Source: Variovorax sp. PAMC28562 (lineage in GTDB: Bacteria; Pseudomonadota; Gammaproteobacteria; Burkholderiales; Burkholderiaceae_C). Taken from it: a DNA stretch of 64,000 nucleotides. This document shows, piece by piece, positions 38,081 to 47,073 of this stretch; position 1 is the first letter of the stretch, and each line of letters starts with the position of its first letter. The stretch spans positions 3,741,501-3,805,500 of the forward strand of contig NZ_CP060296.1 of NCBI RefSeq assembly GCF_014303735.1, written 5' to 3'. The translations under genes and the position numbers were made by a program. The notes beneath the pieces were generated by a model. It ran no database searches, was not told where the DNA came from, and saw only the letters and a program-made list of their open reading frames with translations.

Positions 38081-38130
38081 CCTGAAGAACGCCGCAAGAA
38101 ATCCTGAAGTCTTCTTCAGGATCGGCGTTC
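38081..38130. promoter_or_regulatory. Nested inverted repeat in the divergent efflux / two-component promoter region
   Basis: Inner arms ATCCTGAAG (38101-38109) and CTTCAGGAT (38114-38122) are perfect. Outer arms GAACGCCG (38087-38094) and CGGCGTTC (38123-38130) are also perfect but with unequal spacing. A further CCTGAAG copy lies at 38081-38087. Located 44-93 bp before the response-regulator start and 89-138 bp before the adaptor start. OmpR-type regulators bind repeated half-sites, so this is a candidate box for the local regulator. A hairpin in mRNA is the alternative. Confidence 0.6.
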
Positions 38131-38173
38131 GCCGGGCTGGCCGCCGGGCATTGGTGCGAGACTCGCGGCCGTT

Positions 38174-38857
38174 ATGAAAATTCTTCTTGTCGAAGACGAT
38201 GGAAAAGCGGCCCGCCTGCTCGCGCGCGGGCTCGAGGAAGAGGGTTTTCTGGTCGACATCGCAGGCTCCGCCGAAGAAGGCGAGCAGCGCGTTTTTGCCT
38301 CCGACTACGACCTGCTGATCCTCGACTGGATGCTGCCCGGCAAGGACGGCCTGGCGTTGTGCGCGGCTTTGCGGCGCCACAAGATCCACACGCCGATCCT
38401 GATGCTGACCGCGCGTGACGCGCTGGGCGACCGCGTGACCGGCCTCAATACCGGCGCCGACGACTACCTCACCAAGCCCTTTTCTTTCGACGAACTTCTG
38501 GCCCGCGCCCGAGCGTTGCTGCGCCGCTCGGAGCTGACGCGACCGTCCGTGCTCACGGTCGGTGACCTGAGCCTCGACCCAATGGCCCAGCGTGTGCAGC
38601 GCGCCGGCACGGTACTCACCCTGACGCGCAAGGAATACGCGATCCTCGAGGTGCTGATGCGCCAGGCCGGCGACGTGGTAAGCCGGTCGCGCCTCGCCGA
38701 GCAAGTGTGGAAAGCCGACCTGGTCGCCATCGACAACCTGATCGACGTGCATGTCGGCAACCTGCGCCGCAAGATCGACGCGCCGGGGCTGCCCACGCTG
38801 ATCCAGACGGTGCGCGGGCGCGGCTTCAGGCTCGGTGCCGCGGAAGGCGAAGCATGA
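38174..38857 (+). CDS. OmpR-family response regulator of the metal efflux system
   Basis: 227 residues. Receiver domain with KILLVEDDGKAA at the start, D51 in LLILDWMLPGKDG as phospho-acceptor and Lys in DDYLTKPFSFDEL near 101. The C-terminal winged helix has LTRKEYAILEVLMRQ and IDVHVGNLRRKID. It resembles CzcR/CopR/CusR-type regulators and probably activates the divergent efflux operon when the partner kinase senses metal. The stop overlaps the kinase start (ATGA). Confidence 0.9.
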   Translation: MKILLVEDDGKAARLLARGLEEEGFLVDIAGSAEEGEQRVFASDYDLLILDWMLPGKDGLALCAALRRHKIHTPILMLTARDALGDRVTGLNTGADDYLTKPFSFDELLARARALLRRSELTRPSVLTVGDLSLDPMAQRVQRAGTVLTLTRKEYAILEVLMRQAGDVVSRSRLAEQVWKADLVAIDNLIDVHVGNLRRKIDAPGLPTLIQTVRGRGFRLGAAEGEA

Positions 38858-40275
38858 TCAGTTTTCGCCGCCGGCTCACGCTGGTGCACCAGGCCGTCAT
38901 TGTCGTGGTGCTGACCGTGACGGCGCTGGCCGCCTACTGGACGCTGTCGCGCGAGGTGCATGCGCAGCTCGACGCGGCCCTGTTGGCGCTGGCTGAAACC
39001 GAAGCCGCTGCGCTGCCCGAGCAAGGCGGTCAGGCCGTCACCGTGCACGAGGCGGTGGCCGCAGGTGCGCCACCATCGTTCGAGCGGCTCGACCGTCTGC
39101 TGCAGATCGTCGGCGCCGACGGCGAGGTGCTGGCGCGCAGCCGCAACCTCGGCGCGGCCCGCCTGCCGCTGTCGCCCGATCTTTCCAGGCGACTTGCAGC
39201 GGGTGAAGTGGTGTTCGAGACACTCCACAGCTTCGGCAGTGAGCCGACGCGCCTGGTGTCACTGCCGGTGCAGGGCCACGGCAATGTGCGCGCCGTGCAG
39301 GTAGCCGGCTCGCTGGACGACGTCGACCGCGTGGTCGAGACCGCCAGCGTGCTGTTCGGCGTAATGGGCGCGACGCTGCTGCTGGCCGTCGGCGCGGCGG
39401 GTTTCCTGCTGACGCGCGGCGCCTTCAACGCGATCGGTGATGTGGTCGAACAGGCACACCGGATCGGCGATGCCAGCCTGGGTCGTCGCTTGCCGCACCC
39501 GGGCACTGACGACGAGATCGGCCGGCTGGTGCAGACGCTCAACGAGATGCTTGACCGCCTGGAGCACGGCTTCGATGCACAGAAACGCTTTACCGCCGAC
39601 GCGTCGCACGAACTGCGCTCGCCCTTGTCGCGCCTGCGCACCGAACTCGAACTCGCGTTACGCCGGCCTCGGGAGCCAGCCGCTTATGTAGAAGCGATGC
39701 GCTCGTGCGTCGAAGAAGTCGAACGTCTCACCTTGCTGGTCGAAGAACTGCTCACGCTGGCGCGGCTCGATGCTGGTCAGGAGCGCGGGCCGACCGAAAC
39801 CGCGTCGCTGAAAGCGCTGATCGAGGAGGCGATGGCGCGCCAGGAGAGCGCTGCTCAGGAGCGTGGCGTGCGCATGGCGCTAGCGCCATCGGCGATGCGG
39901 CACGAGCTGATGGTGGCGCGCGGGCCGGCGAGTCTGGTGCTGGCCAATCTGCTGGACAACGCAGTCAAGTTTTCACCGCATGGCGGCCGGGTGACGGTGC
40001 AACTGGCGGCCGAAGGCGCCGAAGCCCGGGTGAGCGTGGGCGACGAAGGCCCTGGCATCCAGAAGCAGGATCTGCCCTACGTGTTCGAGCGCTTCTATCG
40101 CGGCGCCGCAGCACGTGCCGGTGCGGTGCCGGGAATCGGCCTGGGACTGGCGCTGTCGCACGCCATCGTGAAGGCACATGGCGGTCGCATCGAGGCGTCG
40201 AGCCCCGTAGGCGGCGGCGCACTTTTTACAGTGTCGCTGCCGTTCGCCGACGCTGCGGTCACTGCTCGACCTTGA
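38854..40275 (+). CDS. Heavy-metal-sensor-type histidine kinase
   Basis: 473 residues. Helix 1 (about 10-30), periplasmic sensor (about 31-165) and helix 2 (about 170-190). A HAMP domain follows, then the H-box FTADASHELRSPLSRLR with H252. LLDNAVKFSPHGG is the N-box, VGDEGPGIQ the G1-box and GIGLGLALSHAIVKAHGG the G2-box. Partner of the overlapping response regulator. The last 17 nt overlap the convergent binding-protein gene. Confidence 0.9.
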   Translation: MISFRRRLTLVHQAVIVVVLTVTALAAYWTLSREVHAQLDAALLALAETEAAALPEQGGQAVTVHEAVAAGAPPSFERLDRLLQIVGADGEVLARSRNLGAARLPLSPDLSRRLAAGEVVFETLHSFGSEPTRLVSLPVQGHGNVRAVQVAGSLDDVDRVVETASVLFGVMGATLLLAVGAAGFLLTRGAFNAIGDVVEQAHRIGDASLGRRLPHPGTDDEIGRLVQTLNEMLDRLEHGFDAQKRFTADASHELRSPLSRLRTELELALRRPREPAAYVEAMRSCVEEVERLTLLVEELLTLARLDAGQERGPTETASLKALIEEAMARQESAAQERGVRMALAPSAMRHELMVARGPASLVLANLLDNAVKFSPHGGRVTVQLAAEGAEARVSVGDEGPGIQKQDLPYVFERFYRGAAARAGAVPGIGLGLALSHAIVKAHGGRIEASSPVGGGALFTVSLPFADAAVTARP

Positions 40276-41395
40276 ACTCCCCGTTCACCACCTTGAGCAT
40301 CACGCCGGTCTCGTTGGTGTAGCCCCAATGGTCGTCGGCCGTCCAGTTGAGGACGCCGTGGGCCAGCACGGTGCGGCCCATGTTTTCCATGGCATCGCGC
40401 AATGCAGCACGAAACTCAGGCGTGCCGGGCTTGGCCTTTTTCAGCGCGACTGGCACGGCGATTTCGAGTACGGTCAATGCATCCGTGCCGTGACCTGCGA
40501 ACTGGTTGCGCGAGCCCGGTCCATAAGCTTGTTCGTATTGCTGCACGAACGCCACCGCGGCCTTCTTCGACGGATGGCTGTCGGGCAACTGGGTGCCGAT
40601 CATGGCGGGGCCGGAGACGACGAAGGCGCCGTCTGCATCTTTTCCGGCAGTGCGCATCAGGTCGGGTGATGCGGCTGCGTGCGTCTGATAGATCTTGCCC
40701 TTGTAGCCGCGCTCGACAATGGCTTTTTGCGGCATGCCGGCGCCGCTGCCCGAGGCCACGATCAGGATCGCGTCGGGGTTGGCAGAAGTCAGCTTGAGCG
40801 CTTGCGCTGTCACGCTGGTGTCGGCGCGTGCAAAGCGCTCCACGCCGACGACCTTGATGCCGGCCTTGGCGCCCTGCTCGGTAAATGCCTTGAGCCACAG
40901 CTCGCCGTATGCATCGGTGTAGCCGAGAAAGCCCACCGTCTTGATGTTCTGCTTTTTCATGTGCTCGATGACCGCGTAGGCCATGACACCGTTCGACTGC
41001 GGCAGCCTGAAGAACCACTTGTCTTTGCCGGGTGGCAGCCCGGCTGGGGACGTCGACAGTTGCGGCGTTCCGGACTCGGCCGTGACCTCGGCCATCGGTG
41101 CGGCCACCGGTGTGGCGGACGAGCCGACGATGACGTCGACCTTGTCGTCGGTGACCAGTCGCTGCGCGGCCTTGACGCCCGTCGTCGGGTCGCTCGCGTC
41201 GTCGAGCACGATCACCTTGAGCGTCTGCCCCGCGATGGTCTTGGGCCAGAGCGCGATGGCTTTGTTGACAGGAATGCCGAGGCCGGAAGCCGGTCCGGTG
41301 AGTGGTTGCACCACGCCAATGGTGAGATCGGCATGGGCGGTGCCCAGCATCGTCGTGGCCAGCACGGCGGCAAGGGTGGCGAGTTTGAAAGTCAT
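40259..41395 (-). CDS. Branched-chain-amino-acid-type ABC substrate-binding protein (orphan)
   Basis: 378 residues from the ATG at 41395. Signal peptide (LATLAAVLATTMLGTAHA), then a type-I periplasmic fold: LTIGVVQPLTGPASGLGIPV, VDVIVGSSATPVAAPMAEV near 90 and VGFLGYTDAYGELWLKAF near 150. Such proteins feed LivHMGF-type importers, but no permease or ATPase gene is adjacent. It must use components from elsewhere. Ligands of relatives include amino acids and aromatic acids. A palindrome lies 47-63 bp upstream of the start codon. Confidence 0.87.
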   Translation of the reverse strand: MTFKLATLAAVLATTMLGTAHADLTIGVVQPLTGPASGLGIPVNKAIALWPKTIAGQTLKVIVLDDASDPTTGVKAAQRLVTDDKVDVIVGSSATPVAAPMAEVTAESGTPQLSTSPAGLPPGKDKWFFRLPQSNGVMAYAVIEHMKKQNIKTVGFLGYTDAYGELWLKAFTEQGAKAGIKVVGVERFARADTSVTAQALKLTSANPDAILIVASGSGAGMPQKAIVERGYKGKIYQTHAAASPDLMRTAGKDADGAFVVSGPAMIGTQLPDSHPSKKAAVAFVQQYEQAYGPGSRNQFAGHGTDALTVLEIAVPVALKKAKPGTPEFRAALRDAMENMGRTVLAHGVLNWTADDHWGYTNETGVMLKVVNGEFKVEQ

Positions 41396-41441
41396 GGCGG
41401 CGCTTCTCCTGAAGAGGTCGTCAAAGAACGTGGTGATGGCA

Positions 41442-41470
41442 CATAACCAATGGTTATGCAGGATAACCAA
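41442..41470. promoter_or_regulatory. Operator-like palindrome upstream of the orphan binding protein
   Basis: CATAACC (41442-41448), spacer AAT, GGTTATG (41452-41458), a perfect 7-bp dyad. A further ATAACCAAA half-site follows at 41463-41471. The layout of a dyad plus one half-site is typical of a bound dimeric repressor or activator. No regulator gene lies next to it. Confidence 0.6.
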
Positions 41471-41510
41471 ATCTAATCTTTGAACGAAGCGCGGCCATGA
41501 GGGCTTACCC

Positions 41511-43142
41511 TCAAAGCATGAGCGCCTTGAAGCTCTGCAGCGCCACCTTGGGATGCACTGCCCCGTGATAGATCGCAGGAATCTCGTTCTTCAGGTGCAG
41601 CAGCCCGTACACCGCATGCATCGCGCTGCGCACCGAATACTCGACAGTGAACACCACATCTTCCGGAATCTCCACATACTGGCCGAGCACCGCGAAATTG
41701 CGGGTGCCACCGGGAACGACAGCGGGCCGATCCGTCGGCTCGCGACGCTCGAACTGACTCGTGATGTAAGGCAGCATCACCGGGATCACGGTGCTGGTGC
41801 GACGCACTTCGTCGAGGATGTCTTCGAAGCCCAACTGGTGCATCAACTCGGTCAGGATTTCTTCACCGCTGCTCTCGGCCATCGACTTGTCGACGTAGTC
41901 GCCCTTCTTGTCGATGAAGAGCCCATAGCCCCATATCGTGTAGACGCCCTCGGGTTGACCCGCGAAGTGCGGGGCGTGCGGCACGACGATCGACATCAAC
42001 CACGGCGAGTCCTTGAACGTCATGAGGCCGCCCGTGCCCGGCGCGTTGCCTGAGTACGCTTCGATGCGCTTCACCAGCAAGGGGCTTCGCAGCGTGACGG
42101 TGAAAGACTCCCACTTGCTCTCGTCGACGTTGCCGTTGAACGTCTCCGGTCGGCCCAGGGTCGGCACCTTGCGCGCGAGGTTTTCCCAAAGCGTCCAGCC
42201 GCCGTCGCGCTTGTCTCGCAACAGTGCCGGGGCGTGATCGTTGTCGCCGATGCGGGCGTCGGCGGTCATCGAACCGAGCGTGGCAAAGACCAGATCGTCG
42301 GACCCGACCTGATGCGAGAAGAACTCGTCGCCGCGTTTGCAATGGATGGCAGTGACGCGCAAGCCGTCGGTGTTGCGCGCGACCTCGGTCATCTCTGCGA
42401 AGTCTTCGAAATCCATGTCCACGACCTTGGTTCCGAACTGGAACGCCACGCCTTGCCCCGCGAGCCAGTCCTGCATCGGCCGGACGATCGAGTCGTACTG
42501 ATTCAAGGCTGTGCGACGAACGCCGGCCAGCGTGTGAATGCGCGGCAGCTCCTGCAGGAAGCGGAGCAAATAGCGTCGCATTTCGACGGCGCTGTGCCAG
42601 TTTTGGAAGGCGAAGGTTGTACGCCACATCGCCCAGAAGTTGGAGTTGAAAAAGTGCTCGGTGAAGCAGTCTTCGATACGCTCGGCGCCGAACATGCGCT
42701 CCGGCGTGGCGAGCAGGCGCAGCACATCGAGGCGGTCGCGCGCATCGAAGCCCAGATCGGCCGCATCGAGGATGCGGTGCTGCCGGTCGATGAGCCGCGC
42801 GTTGGCGTGCGATTGCAAAGCTTCGTTGAAGTCCCACACCGCGTCTTTCAGCGACCCTGCGCCGTGACGGTCCGGCACCGCATCCAGCACATTCCACATG
42901 CAGACATAAGCCTCTTCGGTCCACATGCGGCCGCCGCGCGTCACGTAACCTGCTTTTGCATCGCCTGAACCGTCCAGTGCGCCGCCTGCCACCTGCATCT
43001 CTTCGAAGATGAAGATGTCGGTACCCTGAAATCCGCCATCACGAATCAACAGCACGGCGGCCGACAACGACGCGATGCCGCCGCCAACGAGAAAAGCCCT
43101 GCGCCTGCGGTTCGGGGTCGACATTGAGATGGACGTGTTCAT
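41511..43142 (-). CDS. ohyA: Oleate hydratase (FAD-dependent, MCRA family)
   Basis: 543 residues from the ATG at 43142. N-terminal FAD motif AFLVGGGIASLSAAVLLI, then FEEMQVAGGALDGSG, the hydratase-specific loop RGGRMWTEEAYVCMW and SNFWAMWRTTFAFQNWHSA near 180. SPWLMSIVVPHAPHF near 385 and VWGYGL-like YTIWGYGLFIDKKGDY are further signatures. It adds water to the cis-9 double bond of oleate to give 10-hydroxystearate, often against toxic unsaturated fatty acids. Length fits the shorter, probably monomeric subfamily. ATG at 43166 would add eight residues; neither has a good Shine-Dalgarno. Confidence 0.88.
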   Translation of the reverse strand: MNTSISMSTPNRRRRAFLVGGGIASLSAAVLLIRDGGFQGTDIFIFEEMQVAGGALDGSGDAKAGYVTRGGRMWTEEAYVCMWNVLDAVPDRHGAGSLKDAVWDFNEALQSHANARLIDRQHRILDAADLGFDARDRLDVLRLLATPERMFGAERIEDCFTEHFFNSNFWAMWRTTFAFQNWHSAVEMRRYLLRFLQELPRIHTLAGVRRTALNQYDSIVRPMQDWLAGQGVAFQFGTKVVDMDFEDFAEMTEVARNTDGLRVTAIHCKRGDEFFSHQVGSDDLVFATLGSMTADARIGDNDHAPALLRDKRDGGWTLWENLARKVPTLGRPETFNGNVDESKWESFTVTLRSPLLVKRIEAYSGNAPGTGGLMTFKDSPWLMSIVVPHAPHFAGQPEGVYTIWGYGLFIDKKGDYVDKSMAESSGEEILTELMHQLGFEDILDEVRRTSTVIPVMLPYITSQFERREPTDRPAVVPGGTRNFAVLGQYVEIPEDVVFTVEYSVRSAMHAVYGLLHLKNEIPAIYHGAVHPKVALQSFKALML

Positions 43143-43220
43143 GAAGTTTGAAAAGACCAAGGTCATAGGGTGCGCAACATTGCGCAGTACAGATTGAAAG
43201 CGCCTGCAGCGCGCGAAGGC

Positions 43221-43234
43221 TTGATGCAGGTCAA
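43221..43234. promoter_or_regulatory. FNR-type box upstream of the response regulator
   Basis: TTGAT-GCAG-GTCAA, one mismatch from TTGAT-N4-ATCAA. It lies 60 bp before the response-regulator start. It also lies 79 bp before the divergent oleate hydratase start, for which TTCAAT at the class II distance (43193-43198, minus strand) is a possible -10. Which gene it serves is not decided. Confidence 0.55.
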
Positions 43235-43293
43235 TCCGCGATCAATGTGTCCTACGCCGCACTCCATGACTTCTCTTGCATCTAACATGGTGC

Positions 43294-44046
43294 GTGCCTT
43301 CAACCTCCATCCACATCGCTGTTCTCGACGACGAAACCGAGATCACCCTGCTGCTGGCCAACTATCTGCAGGTCCACGGCTTTCGTGTCAGCCAGCGCCA
43401 TTCGGGCCGAGCCCTGCTGGAGCTGATGCGGCAAGACCCGGCGGCGGTCGTGCTGCTCGATCTCGGCTTGCCGGGTGAAGACGGCATCACCATCGCGCGG
43501 CAGGTGCGAGAGCGATGGCAGTGCGGACTGGTGATCGTGACTGGCCGCGGCGATGCTGTCGACAAGGTGGTGGGCCTGGAGATCGGCGCCGACGATTACG
43601 TGACCAAGCCCTTCGATCTGCGCGAACTGCTGGCGCGCATCCGGGCTGTGTTGCGCCGGATTGCAGCGCCCGCGGCGGCGCCTGTAGTGGCGGTCGTCGA
43701 CGCGGCGTCCGCGCCCGATGCGCCACCCACGAAGCTTCACTTCTCCGGCTGGACGCTCGACATCGCTGCGCGCCGCCTCCGCGCTGCGCAGGGCGATGAA
43801 GTGCCGCTCACCACTGGCGAGTTCGATCTGCTGCGCGTCATGGCCGAAAACGCCGGCCGCGTGCTGTCGCGCGACTTCCTGCTGGAGCGAACACGAGGCC
43901 GCGATGGTGGCCCGTTCGATCGAACCATCGACGTGCAGATCGGCCGGCTGCGCCGCAAGCTCGGCGACGACCCGAACCAGCCACGCATCGTCAAGTCGGT
44001 GCGCGGCGCCGGCTATCTTTTCGTGCCTGCCGTCGTGTCGGCATGA
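43294..44046 (+). CDS. OmpR-family response regulator
   Basis: 250 residues from a GTG start (TTG at 43276 possible). Receiver IHIAVLDDETEITLL, phospho-acceptor D56 in VVLLDLGLPGEDG and Lys in DDYVTKPFDLREL. A longer than usual Ala/Pro-rich linker (about 125-145) leads to the winged helix with LTTGEFDLLRVMAENAG and FDRTIDVQIGRLRRKLGDD. It overlaps the hybrid kinase by ATGA, so the two form a phosphorelay pair. An FNR-type box precedes it. Confidence 0.88.
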   Translation: MPSTSIHIAVLDDETEITLLLANYLQVHGFRVSQRHSGRALLELMRQDPAAVVLLDLGLPGEDGITIARQVRERWQCGLVIVTGRGDAVDKVVGLEIGADDYVTKPFDLRELLARIRAVLRRIAAPAAAPVVAVVDAASAPDAPPTKLHFSGWTLDIAARRLRAAQGDEVPLTTGEFDLLRVMAENAGRVLSRDFLLERTRGRDGGPFDRTIDVQIGRLRRKLGDDPNQPRIVKSVRGAGYLFVPAVVSA

Positions 44047-46142
44047 AAACACCGCGCAAGCCGGTCGTTCCCGGCTTCGACGATGGCACCGTGTTCCGCA
44101 CGTTGTTCGCCGCCTATCCCGATGCGCTGCTGGTGGTCGACCAGCGCGGCGTGATCGTGCTGGCCAACCCGACCGCCCTCGAGCTGCTCGGCTACACCGC
44201 AGATGAACTGGTGGGCATGTCGGTCGACACGCTGGTGCCCGACGCGACTCGCCCGCGCCATGCCGCATACCGCGAGGGCTATGCCGCGCACCCTCGCAAG
44301 CGCCCGATGGGAACGCAGATGGACCTGGTCGCCAAACGGCGCGACGGCAGCGAGGTGATGGTCGAAATTGCGCTCAGCCCGCTCAACGACCACGGGCTGC
44401 CGCTGGTCGTGGCCGCCATCCGCAGCGTCGCTTCTTATCCGCGCGTCCAGCATGCGCTGCAGCGTGCGCGCTATGCCGAGCATCTGGCGCAGTTCAGCCG
44501 GCACGCTGTCGACGTGGCGGATCTGCATCTTCTGCTGGACCAGGTGCCCGTCATAGCTGCAGAGGCGCTTCAGGTCGAAACGGCGAAGGTGCTGCTGCTC
44601 GAACCCAATGGAACCGAATTCCGCATTGCCGCCGGCGTCGGGCTGCTGCCTGAAGAAGCGATCGGCGATCGCATCGCCAACGAAGCCCGATCACCCGCCG
44701 GCCATGTGATGGCGAGTGGCCAGTCGGTGCTTATGGGCGACTACGCGGCAGAGTCGCGCTTTACCATTCCATCGCACTACCTGGCTGCCGGCTTCGTCTG
44801 CGAGATCACGGTGCCGCTGGCAGACCGAGGTCGCACCATCGGTGTGCTGTCAGTGCGCTCGCGCACTGCAAGGCGCTTTGGCGACGAAGAGGTGCGCTTT
44901 CTCGAATCGCTGTCGAGCTTGCTGGCCACCGTGTTGCAACGTACGCAGATCGAGGAAGCGCTCGGCCACGCGCAGCGGCTCGAAAGCGTGGGGCAGCTCA
45001 CCGGCGGCATCGCGCACGATTTCAACAACCTGCTGACGGTGATCTCGGGCAACCTGCAGGTGCTCGAAGACTCGCCCGCCATCGGCGGCGACGCGGTGTC
45101 GCAGCAACTCATCGGCGCCGCCATGCGCGCCACCCGACGCGGCGCGGAACTCACCGGCAAGCTGCTCGCATTTTCCCGGCGGCAGGTGCTGCAGCCGACC
45201 ATCGTCGACACGCGCGCCCTGCTGCTGTCGCTCACCGACATGCTGCGGCGTACGCTCGACCAGCGCATTGCCATCACGCTGGTAGCCGACGCGGCGCTGT
45301 GCATGGCCGATGCCGGGCAGCTGGAGTCGGCCCTGCTCAACATCGCGATCAACTCGCGCGATGCGATGCCGCAAGGCGGGACGCTGACTTTTTCTTGCCG
45401 AGTGGTGTCCGCGCTGCCGGCCGACCTGCGCTCGGATCACGACACGCAAGCCCAACCCCCCATGCCCACGGGCTACGTCGCCATCGCCGTGTCGGACACC
45501 GGCGATGGCATGCCCGAAACCGTGCAGGAGCGGGCCTTCGAACCGTTCTTTACGACCAAGGAAGCCGGTCGCGGCACTGGCCTCGGGCTGTCGACCGTGT
45601 ACGGCTTTGCCAAGCAGTCGCATGGCGCCGTCAAGCTGGTCAGCGCGCCCGGTGCGGGCACGACCGTCACGCTTTTCTTGCCACGCGCAGAGGACGACGA
45701 CTACATGGATTACGACAGCATCGCCGACGTCACGCACGGCGCTGTGCCGCATGGCCTTCGCGTGATGCTGGTCGAAGACGATGCCGAAGTACGGAGCGTG
45801 CTGCAGAAGTTTCTGGCGTCGATGGGATGCGAGGCCGTCGCCTGCGGCCAGGCCGAGCAGGCGCTGGCCTCGTTGATGGCCGGCAGTGCGATCGATTTGC
45901 TGCTGACCGACATCGCGCTCGGCGTCGGCATGCAGGGCACGGAGTTGGCGGCCAAGGCGCATGCGTTACGGCCCGCGTTGGCAGTGCTGCTGATGTCCGG
46001 CTTTTCGAGCGAGCTGGCCGATGCACCGCCCGATTGGGAGTTGCTGCCCAAACCGTGTACGCGCCTTGAGCTGGAGCGCGCGATGCTGCGGGCGCTCAGT
46101 GCAGCGCCACTGCCGCCGACGCCGCCGACCCGCGCTGCATGA
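44043..46142 (+). CDS. Soluble PAS-GAF hybrid histidine kinase
   Basis: 699 residues, no membrane helix. PAS (about 18-130) with DALLVVDQRGVIVLAN, then GAF (about 160-305) with ETAKVLLLEPNGTEFRIA and GVLSVRSRTARRFGDEEV. H-box GGIAHDFNNLLTVISGNL near 325, N-box NIAINSRDAMPQGG near 440, G-boxes DTGDGMP and GRGTGLGLSTVYGF. The C-terminal receiver (about 575-690) has VMLVEDDAEVR and the Asp in LLLTDIAL. A cytosolic GAF sensor fits a redox, gas or small-molecule signal. The 3' end overlaps the convergent FNR-type gene by 47 nt. Confidence 0.88.
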   Translation: MKTPRKPVVPGFDDGTVFRTLFAAYPDALLVVDQRGVIVLANPTALELLGYTADELVGMSVDTLVPDATRPRHAAYREGYAAHPRKRPMGTQMDLVAKRRDGSEVMVEIALSPLNDHGLPLVVAAIRSVASYPRVQHALQRARYAEHLAQFSRHAVDVADLHLLLDQVPVIAAEALQVETAKVLLLEPNGTEFRIAAGVGLLPEEAIGDRIANEARSPAGHVMASGQSVLMGDYAAESRFTIPSHYLAAGFVCEITVPLADRGRTIGVLSVRSRTARRFGDEEVRFLESLSSLLATVLQRTQIEEALGHAQRLESVGQLTGGIAHDFNNLLTVISGNLQVLEDSPAIGGDAVSQQLIGAAMRATRRGAELTGKLLAFSRRQVLQPTIVDTRALLLSLTDMLRRTLDQRIAITLVADAALCMADAGQLESALLNIAINSRDAMPQGGTLTFSCRVVSALPADLRSDHDTQAQPPMPTGYVAIAVSDTGDGMPETVQERAFEPFFTTKEAGRGTGLGLSTVYGFAKQSHGAVKLVSAPGAGTTVTLFLPRAEDDDYMDYDSIADVTHGAVPHGLRVMLVEDDAEVRSVLQKFLASMGCEAVACGQAEQALASLMAGSAIDLLLTDIALGVGMQGTELAAKAHALRPALAVLLMSGFSSELADAPPDWELLPKPCTRLELERAMLRALSAAPLPPTPPTRAA

Positions 46143-46878
46143 AAGCGGTCAGCGCTTCGACATGGGGAATATGGATGTCGCGGCGTCCCTTCTCCGAGAA
46201 GCGGATCACGTCCCCACGTGCCAGCCGCGACAGTGCTCGACTCACCGATTCCAGCGTCATGCCGAGGTAGTTGCCGATCTCGGCGCGCGTCATGCGCAGG
46301 GTGAATTGATCGGTGCGGAGACCGCGCTGGGCCAACGCTTCAGCCCAGTAGCGCAGAAAGCCGGCCACTCGCGCGTCGGCCGACAGCGTGCACATCGACA
46401 GCATCGAATCCTGCTCTCGCACCAGTTCGCGGCTCATGGTCTGGTGCAATGCGGTGAGCAATGCGGGCGTACGCAGGCTGGCGCGGAGCAGGTCGTCGTA
46501 GCGAATGGCCCACAGCTCGCCGGTGTCCATTGCGACCGCGTCGCAGCCGTAGTGCGCGTTCGCGATGCCGTCGAGACCGAGCCAGTCGCCCTTGAGATGC
46601 AGGCCGACGACCTGCTCGCGGCCTTCGCTCGACAGGTTCACCATCTTGAAGAAGCCGGCGTTGACGACGTAGAGACATTCGAAATCCTGCCCCGCCTGAT
46701 AGACCGAATCGCCGGCACGCACGACGCGCTTGGTGATCGGCACGCTTTGCTCGATGAGCCGCAGCATGTCGCCGATGCGCTGCAGCGGGGCTTGTGCCGC
46801 GCTCGGTCCGGCGCTCGGGATGGAGAGCGTGGCACGGGTCGAAAGTGGCATCGGTTGCTGCAGTGCGGCGTATGACAT
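46096..46878 (-). CDS. CRP/FNR family regulator of the cluster-less (DNR/FixK-like) type
   Basis: 260 residues. Cyclic-nucleotide-like beta roll (about 50-165) with AGDSVYQAGQDFECLYVVNAG and LKGDWLGLDGIAN, a dimer helix, and the helix-turn-helix TRAEIGNYLGMTLESVSRAL. E210, S213 and R214 give the E-xx-SR pattern by which FNR reads TTGAT half-sites. The four Fe-S Cys of FNR are missing: no Cys lies in the first 60 residues, and the few later Cys do not fit. Oxygen is therefore sensed indirectly or the signal is different, for example NO or haem. Divergent from the carbamoyltransferase-like gene. Confidence 0.88.
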   Translation of the reverse strand: MSYAALQQPMPLSTRATLSIPSAGPSAAQAPLQRIGDMLRLIEQSVPITKRVVRAGDSVYQAGQDFECLYVVNAGFFKMVNLSSEGREQVVGLHLKGDWLGLDGIANAHYGCDAVAMDTGELWAIRYDDLLRASLRTPALLTALHQTMSRELVREQDSMLSMCTLSADARVAGFLRYWAEALAQRGLRTDQFTLRMTRAEIGNYLGMTLESVSRALSRLARGDVIRFSEKGRRDIHIPHVEALTAFMQRGSAASAAVALH

Positions 46879-47021
46879 GGTGGCTTCCTTGTAGGTTCCT
46901 GATGGAGTGAGGCAAGCCTATTCGCCGAGTGCAACAGCTTCACCACTGCAAGCGCGCGTTGCGTAACAGACCGTCAACGCTTTGTGTCTTGAGTGCGCTG
47001 CCACCTTTTTTGCGCAATGGC

Positions 47022-47035
47022 TTGACGCAAATCAA
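47022..47035. promoter_or_regulatory. FNR-type box upstream of the carbamoyltransferase-like gene
   Basis: TTGAC-GCAA-ATCAA, one mismatch from consensus, 38 bp before the ATG at 47074 and about 143 bp before the divergent FNR-type gene. At class II spacing the transcript would start only a few bases before the ATG, so the exact promoter is unclear. Confidence 0.6.
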
Positions 47036-47073
47036 TCGCCGAATTGAAGGCGCACCTAAGGTCGGACACGCCT

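Noticed and set aside
41511..43142. Phytoene or amine oxidase
   Set aside because: The N-terminal FAD motif alone would allow it, but the RGGRMWTEEAY and SNFWAMWRTTFAFQNWH segments are specific to oleate hydratases.
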